Of a stretch of DNA of 64,000 bases, positions 22,001 to 31,924 are shown one piece after another. Numbering within the stretch: position 1 is the first letter of the stretch; the number at the start of each line of letters is the position of its first letter. The notes under the pieces were generated by a model. That model was not told where the DNA came from and made no database searches. It saw only the letters and a list, made by a program, of their open reading frames with translations. The DNA lies in assembly GCA_030247855.1 (NCBI GenBank), contig JAPDRN010000021.1, positions 1-64,000 on the forward strand, given 5' to 3'. Position numbers and translations under genes: made by a program. The stretch comes from Knufia peltigerae. Its lineage: Eukaryota; Ascomycota; Eurotiomycetes; Chaetothyriales; Trichomeriaceae.

Positions 22001-24514
22001 ATGGCCGATGCAAGTCAGTCAGATGGTGACGGTAACACATTCAAGATAGTGCCTGCGGTACGAATACGAGTCCAACGTTTTGATGCCTTCTGTTCATTAA
22101 TACTCTTATTCATTAGTGTGACACTTGTCGGGCTCGAAAGGTAGATTCTAGACACATCGGACTACTCAGATAACACAAGCTTACTGACCTGCCATTAATG
22201 TAGATCCGATGCGATCGAAAAACACCATGTTCAAGCTGTCAGAGCTCCGGGACTTCGTGTCGGACATCAAAGCGCAAGCCTGAAAAAAGACAGCGCGTCC
22301 TAATTTCTGGAAGATAGTAAGTCATTCCTCTGTAGATGAAGGTAGCGACAGACGAGCGCAATCGGTTCTGACCTGCCTTGATCTTGTTCAGTGAACGCGA
22401 AATCGAAAACGTTAACGATAGACTCGCTCGATTGGAGAGGCTTTTGCAAGCCTCTAACAGCAGGCAAACCAGGCTTCAACCATCGCCCCAGTCATACACA
22501 GAAACCTTGTCAACCCCTCGTGATCATCCGGCCATCGAAAGAGAACCAGATTTTGCTGGGGATTCATCCTTCGTTGCTCATTCCAAGGATGCGACGCAAG
22601 CATTTGAGCGAAGCCTCAATCTCAACGTAGGCGGAGATGTTGCTGCTGCGGTTGCCACGCTGAGAACTTTCCTCAACAATGACGGGACATCCGGTGCTGA
22701 TGGCTCCGGTGCAACTTTTGTCCAGAAGCCTCTTCAAGAAGCCGTGCTCTACCCAGAACTGGCCAAGTTGGAGCTTCCGTCAATGCAGGTCGTCCTGCGA
22801 TTGTTACGACATGCCAAAAGTAGGTAAAGCCGGGGGCCCCTTTACAAGTTCAGCGTGGTTCTAAGTCTAAGCTCTGCCGTGTTGACCTACTTACAGCACA
22901 TCCGTATCGAATCTTCTACGAATACCCTTTGTTGGAAGCTGATCGTCTCTCGGAATTATGTCAAAGAATTTATTTCCCTACCGATGACTATACCATCGCG
23001 ACCTTCATTACTGTCCATGTATCACTGTACTTCCTCTGCGACCAGATGCCGGAAGACACCGTGAACGCCCTCAATCTCTCTACTGATGAGCTCCAACAGA
23101 TGGCGAACACCTGTGCCAACAATGCTGAGACCGCGATGCGGAGCATGAGATTGTTCATGGAGGCTTCTTATGAAACAATTGAAGCCCTCCTTCTTGCGGT
23201 ACGTGATTGCCTCTTGATCCATCGTGGAAAACTGCCTATCTTCTTCACGATTATTCCAAAAGAAACCCCTGTAGCTCAAAACATAGCTCTCCCACAACTC
23301 ATTGGTCATTGTGCCTGTTCAGCTGACCGCATGTTTTACCCCAGGCAATGATGGCATTGGGGCAATCTCGCTTGTCGTTGGCCTGGACATTAGTCACGAC
23401 AGCGTCTCGAATGCTTCAGGATGCAGGCTATCATCGCCTGCCATCTTATTCTGTCGCCCCGGAGGCCACCAAAAAACGAATCTTATTCTGGCTCATATAT
23501 TCCTTGGACCGAAGTATGGCGCTTAATTTGGGCAGGTCCACCAACATCCAAGACTGCGATATCACTGTCGAACCACCTAGAGTCCCCGAGGAACTCAATG
23601 GACCATTTGGCCTTTTATATGTAGGCTGGATTCATTTGGGAGAACTTCAAGGTCAGATTTATGAGCAACTGTACTGTGCCCGGGCCCAAAAACAACCGCC
23701 TGAAGTCAAGGGTAATCGCGCACGGGCTTTGGCCAGGCGGCTCTCCGAAATGGAAGCCCTTTTCAAGATCGAGTTCCAGGGACATCCATTTGCAGAATCA
23801 GGTTCTGAGAATCTTCATTCCACCCGAATAGTCCTAGCCGCGCTCCTCACCCTGATCTACCGGATGATTCCACCTGATCCACTCCCATCTGGTCGGCAGC
23901 ATCATCCTCTAAAATTCCACGATCTTGCAATTGAATCGGCTCGTGAAGCCGTAATCATGCACAACGACGCTTGGAACATGCTAAGACATCGCCAAAGGCA
24001 GGAGTGGCACCTCTTCGTCCTCTGGACCGTACAATGGAGTCCATTCGTCCCCTACATTGTCCTTTTCGGAAATGCCATCGCCGACAGGAACGTGGAAGAC
24101 TTGCAGCTTCTGAAGGAAGTGGTTGACGGGTTAGAAAGTGTCGCGGATATGAGCCCTGGGGTGGGAAAGTTGCACCGTGCCTGTCAAACCTTTTATCAGA
24201 TTGCAAGCATATATCTCGCACAGGCTAGGGCAGACAACAATGGAACCCAAGTAAGGGATTTCTTTGATTCGTCAACACCTTCGAGGCAAACCGTCCCTCA
24301 CCATGCTCAGGCTCCGGCTCAGACTAGCATCTCGTCACTGGATGCGACTCTGTCGGAGCTACCACTTTTCCAGCAAGACTGGGACGACATTCTTGAAGGA
24401 TGGCATCTGAGAACAGATGGCGGCGACTCTGGCGATATTTCCACCTTCTTCGGTCAGTACCTCGGTAGCGGTGCCGCAACCCTCGGTGGGCCATCAACAG
24501 ATCCCTATTCTTGA
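22001..24514 (+). CDS. Zn2Cys6 transcription factor with fungal_trans domain
   Basis: Seen: six exons, 22001-22057, 22117-22140, 22204-22316, 22392-22819, 22897-23198 and 23345-24514, giving 697 residues. The zinc cluster CDTCRARKIRCDRKTPCSSC plus a sixth Cys (C20, C23, C30, C36, C39, C46) has perfect C-x2-C-x6-C-x5-C-x2-C-x6-C spacing and is assembled from three small exons, which fixes these joins. A basic linker and a coiled coil (IENVNDRLARLERLLQ) follow. The middle homology region, about residues 190-480, includes FLCDQMPEDTV, WTLVTTASRMLQDAGYH, RILFWLIYSLDRSMALNLGR and IQDCDITVEPP, typical of fungal_trans (PF04082). Known: such factors bind CGG repeats as dimers, and several control drug pumps. 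Inferred: it may regulate the divergent ABC transporter. Confidence 0.93.
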
Positions 24515-25005
24515 TCTTGGAATCTTGTTGGGCCTTTCTGCACCTCGGCGGACTCGAAATGAGGTAGCATTGCGCAATTGCAGAAGATTACCAAGGGCTT
24601 TTGTCCAACTTGGACCGAAGGTACTGAGGTCAGGCTGAAGAGCGGGTTGTACCGCCCAGTCAGAGAATCCCGTGGAGTTGAGGCGGCAAGGCAAACACGC
24701 CTTGCCCTATTCCCGCTTCGGTTGCTAAATGTAGCCTATCATGCACCAGAAGTTTGCAGATCCTCAATGGCATCTGCTCGTAGGGAGTATATGTGTCGAA
24801 GGCTCTACTATAGTTTGCCTTTTGCCAACACTCGGGCGTGAGAAGGGCCTTGTACAAAAATCACTACTCTGATCGTTCTTCAATCTCTGTGCCCACAGAC
24901 CTGAAAGAGATGGTCGAGTTGACACGGGCATGTTCTAAAGAAGGAACAGCAAATCTGAGACTGTACTTGAGCCTCGTGAGGGATAGCTAGACATCGGCAA
25001 CCAGT
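24515..25005. other. Intergenic region
   Basis: 3' flank of the Zn2Cys6 gene and upstream region of the next gene. I looked here for a signal-peptide exon for the membrane protein at 25006 and found none that joins in frame. Confidence 0.5.
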
Positions 25006-26139
25006 ATGTCAGCTCCTCCCTCATCGAACCTGTCGCCTAGCCTGACCGAGGTCGGGCAAGCCATAACGACTTTCCGGCTCAGACTGTATCCTCGAGACGT
25101 CCAGACATGCGGCAAACTCCAACCGTATTATCCAAATGGCGCCGTACCCGTCTGTTCTGGGCCGAAATCTATTTGCACCTTCGCTGCAAACAAGCAAGGC
25201 TGTTGTGACGACTCTGGTGATTGCAGGTTTTACACAAGGTGTTATGCGCACACCGAGTCAGGTCAATGCTCTGGGGAATCTTGTCTGGCTTGGTAAGTTT
25301 TGCCTTTGTGATTTTGCAAGGGGGATGTGTTGTTTTGCCATTCTATACTGTAATGCACACGATAACTTACGACGTGTTTGTGAAACAGTCCGAGTTCAGC
25401 CCCTTACTGTTCAGAGTACATATACGACGACGTTACGAGCACGGGTAGCTGGACGGCGTTTTCTTGCGGTCAAGAAGCTGCTACAATGTTTGCCTGGCCC
25501 GCGAGCCAAGTCATTATTGCATCAAGTACAAGTATGCAGCCACAGAAGACTCTCAAGTCGAGCTCAAGCTCGATGAAGACCACGACAAAGACTTCTCATG
25601 CTCCGCCAGCCACCAGCCCATCTCTTTCGAAATCTCAGTCTCGGTCTAGGACAAGCTCATGGTCGTCTACACCCTTCGATACAGCCACGATGGTATCGGT
25701 GTCGACCGAGTCCAACTTCCATTCTGGACACGAGAGCCACAGCTCCAAACCATCGTCACGAAACACCACTCGACCATCTTCATCATGGCCGTCCTCATCC
25801 TCATCCTCATCCTCCTCATCTGTTTCTGGAGCTTCAGCATCCTCGTCCTTTACCCACAATGGAGCCATTATAGGCGGTGCCACGGCCGGAGGCGTATTTC
25901 TGATCATTTTGTTTGTATTGATCTTCACCTGGCAGCGAAGGCGATCCCGAAAGACACTCAGGACTGAGCAGGAGCGTCAAGTCCAGAGCATGCAGCGGGA
26001 TTATTACAATTTTCGATATCCTCATTACGTTGCGGACGTAGCACCTCTTCCTGCCTACGATGCACAATTGCAGGCTACAGAGCGAGTGGTGCCCAGTCCG
26101 CCGCCGCAGATGAATTATAGCGATCTCGGAAGAATTTGA
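25006..26139 (+). CDS. Single-pass membrane protein: Cys-rich N-terminal domain, Ser/Thr-rich stalk, one TM segment
   Basis: Seen: two exons, 25006-25292 and 25389-26139, joined in phase 2, giving 345 residues. The N-terminal part has regularly spaced cysteines (CGKLQPYYPNGAVPVC, CTF, GCCDDSGDC, CYAHTESGQC, C-x2-C, YCSEYIYDD). A long Ser/Thr stalk, with a serine run from TCATCC repeats, then leads to a single TM segment (GGVFLIILFVLIFTW, about residues 270-290) followed by RRRSRK and a cytoplasmic tail with PLPAYD. This is the layout of fungal wall-stress or WSC/Mid2-like sensors, but the cysteine pattern is not a WSC domain I recognise. Oddly, no signal peptide precedes the cysteines; either an upstream exon was missed or the protein inserts by its TM segment alone. 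Confidence 0.72.
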
Positions 26140-26660
26140 ATCCTGTCAGGTTGCAGGCTAGAAGACGGCATGATGCTTTCATGACACAAATCGAATGTAA
26201 TGTGTAATGTGTAATGTGTAATGTGTATTCGTGATGTATCAATGCCAACCAACAAGCAACTTGATGACTTTTCGATTCCCCAAAAGGACGTATTTATATC
26301 GTTTCCAGTTTTGCCCCATTGATTATAATGTAAAATGGTCGTCTTGGAGGCGACGTGTAGTGGTGGCTTGTGCATGGATTGAAGACAAAGTTCTGGGAGG
26401 GAAATCCTTTATACGGTGGACTGTTTATTTGCGAGTACTCCATATGGCGGAGTAAGTAACTTTACATCTAAGACTGACGTCAGTCACGTGGTGCACATGT
26501 TTGGGCCTGCGCTTGTGCCCTTCACTTTCACCTTTACTGACCCTGTTACCCCAGATTCATTAGAGGAAGATCTTGGGGGAGCTACTTCTTCAGACGGTGT
26601 TGGTCGTTTTCACAACTTCAACCTTGGTTCATTCCGGAACGTTCAAGCAAGCCTCCAAAG
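26140..26660. other. Intergenic region with heptamer repeat
   Basis: 3' flank of the membrane-protein gene and promoter of csnD. It contains four TAATGTG copies near its start. No coding exon seen. Confidence 0.55.
26198..26225. repeat. Tandem repeat (TAATGTG)4
   Basis: Four perfect 7-bp units, about 60 bp after the stop of the membrane-protein gene, probably in its 3' untranslated region. Confidence 0.9.
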
Positions 26661-27991
26661 ATGGCGTCGCCAGAACTCACAGCAATGTTGGAATCGGTTG
26701 CAGACGCAACGTCCGCGGACAAGGCCAATGCCTACAATCATCTCCTCGAGAAATTGACTACTACGCCACCTGTGTCGGCCGAGCAACATGCAGAAAACCT
26801 GATCGCCTACATTGATGCCGTTCTCTCCTCGTCTCTGGGAATCATTGTCATCCGAAACATCCTCGCAACTGTCATCAAGTCACTGTCCTCTGTCCCCCCC
26901 GAAGTCAAAGTCAAAGTGGGAAAACATGTAGTAGATGCTCTAGATTCACAACTGGCATCGTACGAAGAGCAGGATGCGGCGGCCAGGGAGATACTTGCAC
27001 AAGGATACGAGGCAGAAGAGGACTACAGCGAGGCTGCTAAAGCCTTACAAGGCATAAACCTCGACTCAACCCAACGTCAAGTGTCCGACCGGTCGAAAGT
27101 GGAGACATGGATTAGGATCGTAAGATACTTTCTCGAGGATGATGATACTGTGTCTGCAGAGTCCGCCCTGAACAAGATCAAGAACTCGGCGGCCGCAGCA
27201 CAGGAGATGAAGGACGCCCCGGAGCTGCGTATCTTGTACCAACTATCGCAAGCACGAATCCAGGACTCTCGTCGAGATTTCTTGAATGCCTCGGCAGAAT
27301 ATCTCACTGTTTCTTTCAATACCATGGCCGACGAGGAAGACCGGAAACGGGCACTCTCTGCCGCCATCAAGACGGCTATACTTGCTCCTGCCGGTCCGCA
27401 ACGGAGCCGTACGTTGGCAAATCTCTACAAGGACGAGAGATCAGCAGAGACGGATGAATATGGCATCTTGGAAAACATGTTCCTGGAGCGCTTGTTATCA
27501 CCAGCAGATGTAGAAGCCTTTGCTTCAACATTGGCTCCGCACCAACTTGCCTTGACTGCCGACGGTAGTACCGTACTGAGCAAGGCGGTGATTGAACACA
27601 ACCTGCTTGCAACTAGTCGTCTCTACGAAAATATCACGACGGCGACGCTCGCAGAGATTCTCGGTTTGAAAGATGGCAAAGATGACACTGCGGCAGAAAA
27701 AGCCGAAGATTATGCAGCCCGCATGTTTGAACAGGGAAGACTCAAAGGCGAAATCGATCAGATCGCTGGAGTCATCGTGTTTGAGGCCGTGCCTGGTGTT
27801 GAGCTCCATGGGCCAACCCGATATCTACGCCAATGGGACCATAATATTCAGGGATTGGTCGAAGATGTGGAACGTTGTGCTGCAGGACTCAGTGAGACCT
27901 TTACGGTGAGCCTCAGATGATGGTGACGCGTTAACGGGATAAGAGCTGACCCTATATTCAGGAACTAACAGCAGAACAAATGGTCCACTGA
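26661..27991 (+). CDS. csnD: COP9 signalosome subunit 4 (CSN4/CsnD)
   Basis: Seen: exon 1 is 26661-27905 (415 codons) and a tiny last exon is 27962-27991 (ELTAEQMVH and stop), joined by a 56-bp GTGAGC...TTCAG intron; 424 residues in all. Helical repeats (AAREILAQGYEAEEDYSEAAKALQGI and WIRIVRYFLEDDDTVSAE) lead into a C-terminal PCI/winged-helix region (EYGILENMFLERLLSPADVEAFASTL, EIDQIAGVIVFEA). This order is diagnostic of CSN4. Known: CSN removes Nedd8 from cullins; in fungi it controls development and secondary metabolism. If the last intron is retained, the frame ends VSLR instead, only nine residues different. Confidence 0.93.
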
Positions 27992-28579
27992 GAGGATATT
28001 TCGATATGCGCTCACTGAGTTAGCAACGAACAAACAAGCCTGATCTTCGGGTGACATTCCGAGGGTAACGTTACCCATGACACTGTTGACGACCCCCTAC
28101 TTTGCTGCCAAACAAGCGACATTGCTGTGACAGCCACATAGGTCGTCAAGTTACCATTTGACAAGGATAGGATCCTTCCGGAAAGAGCTGCACGACGAAT
28201 GGCCTGGATAGGACAAGGCCGCGTGTACGAGATTGGGCATTCAAAGCAACTCGTACCCACTAGACTATCCGAAAGAAGAGGTGCTTGGTGTGCTCTTCCT
28301 GTCGAGGCTGCCATGAAACGGGGATGGAGAGACACATCCAGTAATCCGATTATGGAATCTCGGTGTATGAGAGGGCGAGAGCGAGGGCGAGTGAGGCGAA
28401 CGAGATGAGCGAGGTTGTAAGAAACAGATGGATAGACAGACAGCACGAGGTATCCATTGAAAAAGTGCCCAACCACGCATTCTTTTTACTGTATGGAGTA
28501 GGTACTGATATCCATTCTTCGTGATATACTCCGTACTGTCAGAGGGAAATGGGATAAGGACGGGAGTGGCTCCATCCCT

Positions 28580-28593
28580 ACTCCGTACGGAGT
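28580..28593. promoter_or_regulatory. Perfect 14-bp palindrome ACTCCGTACGGAGT
   Basis: A dyad about 590 bp upstream of the CYP53 start, with half-site copies nearby. It could bind a dimeric regulator, or be one of the CTCCGTA-type repeats I remember as frequent between genes of moulds. Confidence 0.3.
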
Positions 28594-28993
28594 GTCTGTT
28601 AGGTGAGATTCGGCCTATGGATCGCCCCCCATATACCCTGGTAGGCACCTACATATTGTGGCGGGGGGGAGGGGAGTGAGTTTGCTTGTGCTTACCGTGG
28701 CCCATGTCCGTCCTCAGCATCAGGACCCGTCATGACCTCCCAATCCACCTTCATCCGATACAAGTCATGCTCTTCTCCAATCAAAGGGCTGCCATTTCCC
28801 TTTTTCCATTCCCGATCTCTGTTACCGACTGTGAACGACTTGACCCGTGCTGCATCGCCGTCTCTACCATCATCACCGTTCCTGTGGGCACCAATTACTC
28901 CAGTTCCCCGTTGGCCGTCATTTCACGAGTTTGGCATCCTCGGCTTCGTTCTGACCTCACTCGACTCGGCTTCAAACTACGAAACACAAAAGA

Positions 28994-29000
28994 TATATAA
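28994..29000 (+). promoter_or_regulatory. Candidate TATA element of the CYP53 gene
   Basis: TATATAA about 180 bp before the start codon and followed by a C/T-rich leader. This distance is acceptable for a gene with a leader of about 100-150 nt. Confidence 0.35.
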
Positions 29001-29180
29001 AACAACAACTGCGGCCACCCTTTTCCCCCCGTAACACACAGACGCACAAAAGAGAATAGGTCGAGCTTTTTTTTGTGAATTTCCTTTCCTGTTGGTCATT
29101 ACCCCCTCCATCTGACGAAGTATACGAATACGATCTGCGGAGTAGTATAGGACACATACTCTGAGTACTGGATCGTCACG

Positions 29181-30840
29181 ATGTTCGTGTCGTCGTTGGT
29201 GTCCCCATGGGCGCTTCTACTTCTACCCATAATCTACTACATCCTTCCATACCTACGAAACTGGGCTCTCTTAAAGGTTCCCGGACCATTACCAGCCGCG
29301 CTGTCCAACCTATGGCTCATGTACCAGTGCCGCCGAGGGCGACGGTACCAGGCTGTGGACGACCTCCACAAGACATACGGCAAAGTCGTCCGGATACAGC
29401 CCAACCATGTGTCGATTGCAGACGACTCGGTCATCAACACCATCTATGGTCACGGCAATGGATTTCTGAAGAGGCAAGTTTTTTGTTCCGTTTTCCCCAT
29501 TTCTGCCGGTCGCCTCTGCTCTTCCTTCCTTGGCCGGCTTCCTTTTTGAAGAAGAACACTCCTTGACTGACACCTTGGCGGTTACAAACAGTGAGTACTA
29601 CGACGCATTTGTTTCGATTCGTCGCGGCCTCTTCAACACACGAGACCGGGCCGAACACACTCGCAAACGCAAGGTCGTCAGCCACACCTTCTCGGCCAAG
29701 TCCATCGGCCAGTTCGAACAGTACATCCACGCCAACCTGGAACTGTTTGTCCAGAAGTGGAACAAGCTCTCCGACACGCGCGCCAACCCGAGCACGGGGT
29801 ACGCGTCGATCGATGCCCTGCACTGGTTCAACTACCTCGCCTTCGACATCATCGGCGACCTGGCGTTCGGGCAGCCGTTCGGCATGCTCGAGCGGGAGAA
29901 GGACTACGCCGAGATCAGAAAGTCCCCCGACGCCCCTCCCACGTCGGCCCCGGCCATCGAGGTGCTCAACCGCCGAGGGGAGGTGTCCGGGACCCTCGGT
30001 TGTCTGCCCCAGCTGAAGCCCTGGGCCAAGTACATGCCGGACCCGTTCTTCAGCAAAGGTGTCGAGGCGGTGGAAAACCTGGCCGGCATCGCCATCGCCC
30101 GGGTCAAGCAGCGGTTGGACAACCCGACCACGGACCGAGTCGACCTCTTGGCGCGGTTGATGGAGGGCAAGGACGCGAAGGGAGAGAGGCTGGGCCGGGA
30201 GGAGCTCACGGCGGAAGCCCTCACCCAACTCATCGCCGGCTCGGACACGACCAGCAACACGGCCTGCGCGCTCCTGTACTACGTCGTCCGCACCCCCGGG
30301 GTGCTCGAGGCCCTCCGGGAGGAACTCGACGCGGCCATCCCCCCCGGGGTCCCCAGCTACGACTCCGTCAAGGACCTGGAGTACGTCCAGTGGGTCATCA
30401 ACGAGACCATGCGCATCCACAGCACCTCCTCCCTGGGGCTGCCCCGCCTGGTGCCGGGGGCCACGCCCGAGAACCCCAACCCGACCGGGGTCGACATCCT
30501 GGGCTACCACTTCCCCCCCGGCACCGCCCTGAGCGTCCCCAGCTACACCATCCACCACAGCAAGGAGATCTGGGGCCCCGACGCCGACGACTTCGTGCCC
30601 GGGCGGTGGTCGGAGAAGAGGCTGACCCCCCGGCAAAAGGACGCCTTCATCCCCTTCAGCACCGGACCCCGAGCCTGCGTGGGCCGCAACGTCGCCGAGA
30701 TGGAACTCAAGTGCATGGTGGCGACCGTCTTCAAGAACTTTGAGTTCCGCGACGAACACCCTGGACCCATGGAGACGAGGGAAGGGTTTTTGAGGAAACC
30801 TTTGGGGTTCAACGTCGGTTTGAGGAGAAGAAGAGTGTAA
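29181..30840 (+). CDS. Cytochrome P450 of the CYP53 family (benzoate 4-hydroxylase type)
   Basis: Seen: exon 1 is 29181-29473 and exon 2 is 29592-30840, giving 513 residues. The intron has a GC donor (GCAAGT) and an AG acceptor; the join yields [20 protein letters not shown], as in the family. An N-terminal anchor ([16 protein letters not shown]) is followed by VPGPLPAAL. The I-helix is [10 protein letters not shown], the ExxR motif is NETMR, and the heme motif [10 protein letters not shown] puts the ligand at C460. The regions [18 protein letters not shown] and [18 protein letters not shown] are characteristic of CYP53. Known: CYP53 enzymes hydroxylate benzoate at the para position in the ER, feeding the protocatechuate route and detoxifying benzoate and related plant phenolics. 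Exon 2 is strikingly rich in C/G-ending codons compared with its neighbours, which suggests high expression. Confidence 0.93.
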
Positions 30841-30871
30841 AAGGGGAAAAAAAAGAAGAGTACGTAACGAT

Positions 30872-30899
<28 letters not shown>
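30872..30899. repeat. (AC)14 microsatellite
   Basis: Fourteen AC units starting 32 bases after the CYP53 stop codon, probably in the 3' untranslated region. Confidence 0.95.
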
Positions 30900-30902
<3 letters not shown>

Positions 30903-31611
30903 TTGTGCTGCACAAAGTTGCAAGAGTATCAAATTGGTTACCGAGACACGGGCCAACCAACCCGGTTTCTCTGCTACCAACCGAAAGGGCAAAAGTCATG
31001 ACGAAAGGGTTTCCCCAGTACTACGCAGTACTCCTGCGCCGACACATACCCACGGGAATAAAAAGGAGTATCGAGGAACAAACTTTTGTCTCTGACGATG
31101 ATCACAACACCCACTCCTTCACAGGTCATTGAGACGGATTTTCGTTCCACTGTTTTAATCCTTGCCACAGATCTTTGAGACGACTCTCAACGAGGGGGAA
31201 AAATACAGTCGAAGTCGAATCCTCTTCGCTACGAACAAGGTGTCCCTCCCACAGACAAAAAAGTGCAGCAAAAGTGGACCCGGGCGAGAGAGCAATTTTT
31301 ACTCTTATACACATCAGTATGCAAGCAAGAGAGACAACTTACTTCGTTACCTGTGGCTGAGCACTTTTCCTTGATCCCATAAGATAGTGTGACGTGTTCT
31401 CAGAGAATTAGCGTCCCCATTGTCTCGAAATAATCAAAGAATCGAGTACCCAACACTACTTTGTACAATAAGAAGCACGTTGGTGACTGTTGTATGTAGA
31501 TGACCCTTGTGAACGTTCCTCTCCATCATGCCATTCTGCCGTTTGGGGAAAGGTAAAATACTGCTTGCTGTAGGTAGCACTTATCCAGTGCAAAAAAAAT
31601 GATAGTGACCA

Positions 31612-31642
31612 CCCCCCCTCCTCCCCCCTCCCCCCTTACCCC
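31612..31642 (-). other. G-quadruplex motif on the minus strand
   Basis: C-tracts of 7, 6, 6 and 4 at 31612-31618, 31623-31628, 31630-31635 and 31639-31642. On the minus strand these are G4-N3-G6-N1-G6-N4-G7, fitting the canonical G-quadruplex pattern. It lies about 280 bp past the stop of the minus-strand CCCH gene, so the G-rich strand would be in that transcript if its 3' end reaches this far. Confidence 0.75.
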
Positions 31643-31924
31643 ATATCTCTCACACACACCAGGAGTTTTAGAGTACTAAAAGGGAAAAAGAAAAACAACA
31701 TCACACGCACAAGCCAAATTCATGTTGAACGCTTCAAATTAACGCCGTCCAGTCCATCACGTACCATGCGTCGTCCCAACTTTGCCCGGTTCACAAAAAT
31801 AGCCGGGCCAAGTTTTCACCGTGTCTTCACCATCATCATACCAGAACATTTGATGGGATCTCATTCCCCATCCATTACCCCAGAACCCCACCCCCGTCGC
31901 CCGACGAGCAAATTTAATCTCGTG

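Larger units (their letters stand above)
27992..29180. other. 1.19-kb intergenic region upstream of the CYP53 gene
   Basis: Promoter of the P450 gene and 3' flank of csnD. It holds the palindrome at 28580-28593, related CTCCGTA fragments (about 28527), a G-rich run (about 28660-28675) and a C/T-rich leader. No coding exon seen. Confidence 0.6.
30841..31924. other. Convergent 3' region with CA repeat and G-quadruplex motif
   Basis: 1.08 kb between convergent stops (CYP53 and the CCCH protein). Contains the (CA)14 run and the C-rich/G-rich tract listed separately. No coding exon. Confidence 0.6.

Noticed and set aside
29757..30743. 328-codon + frame, Arg/Pro/Gly-rich
   Set aside because: A shifted frame of CYP53 exon 2, with composition typical of an out-of-frame GC-rich gene.
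29434..30999. 521-codon minus-strand open frame over the CYP53 gene
   Set aside because: It is the exact antisense of a P450 whose every motif is on the + strand. Its length follows from GC-rich third positions, and its Gly/Val/Asp-rich protein resembles no family.
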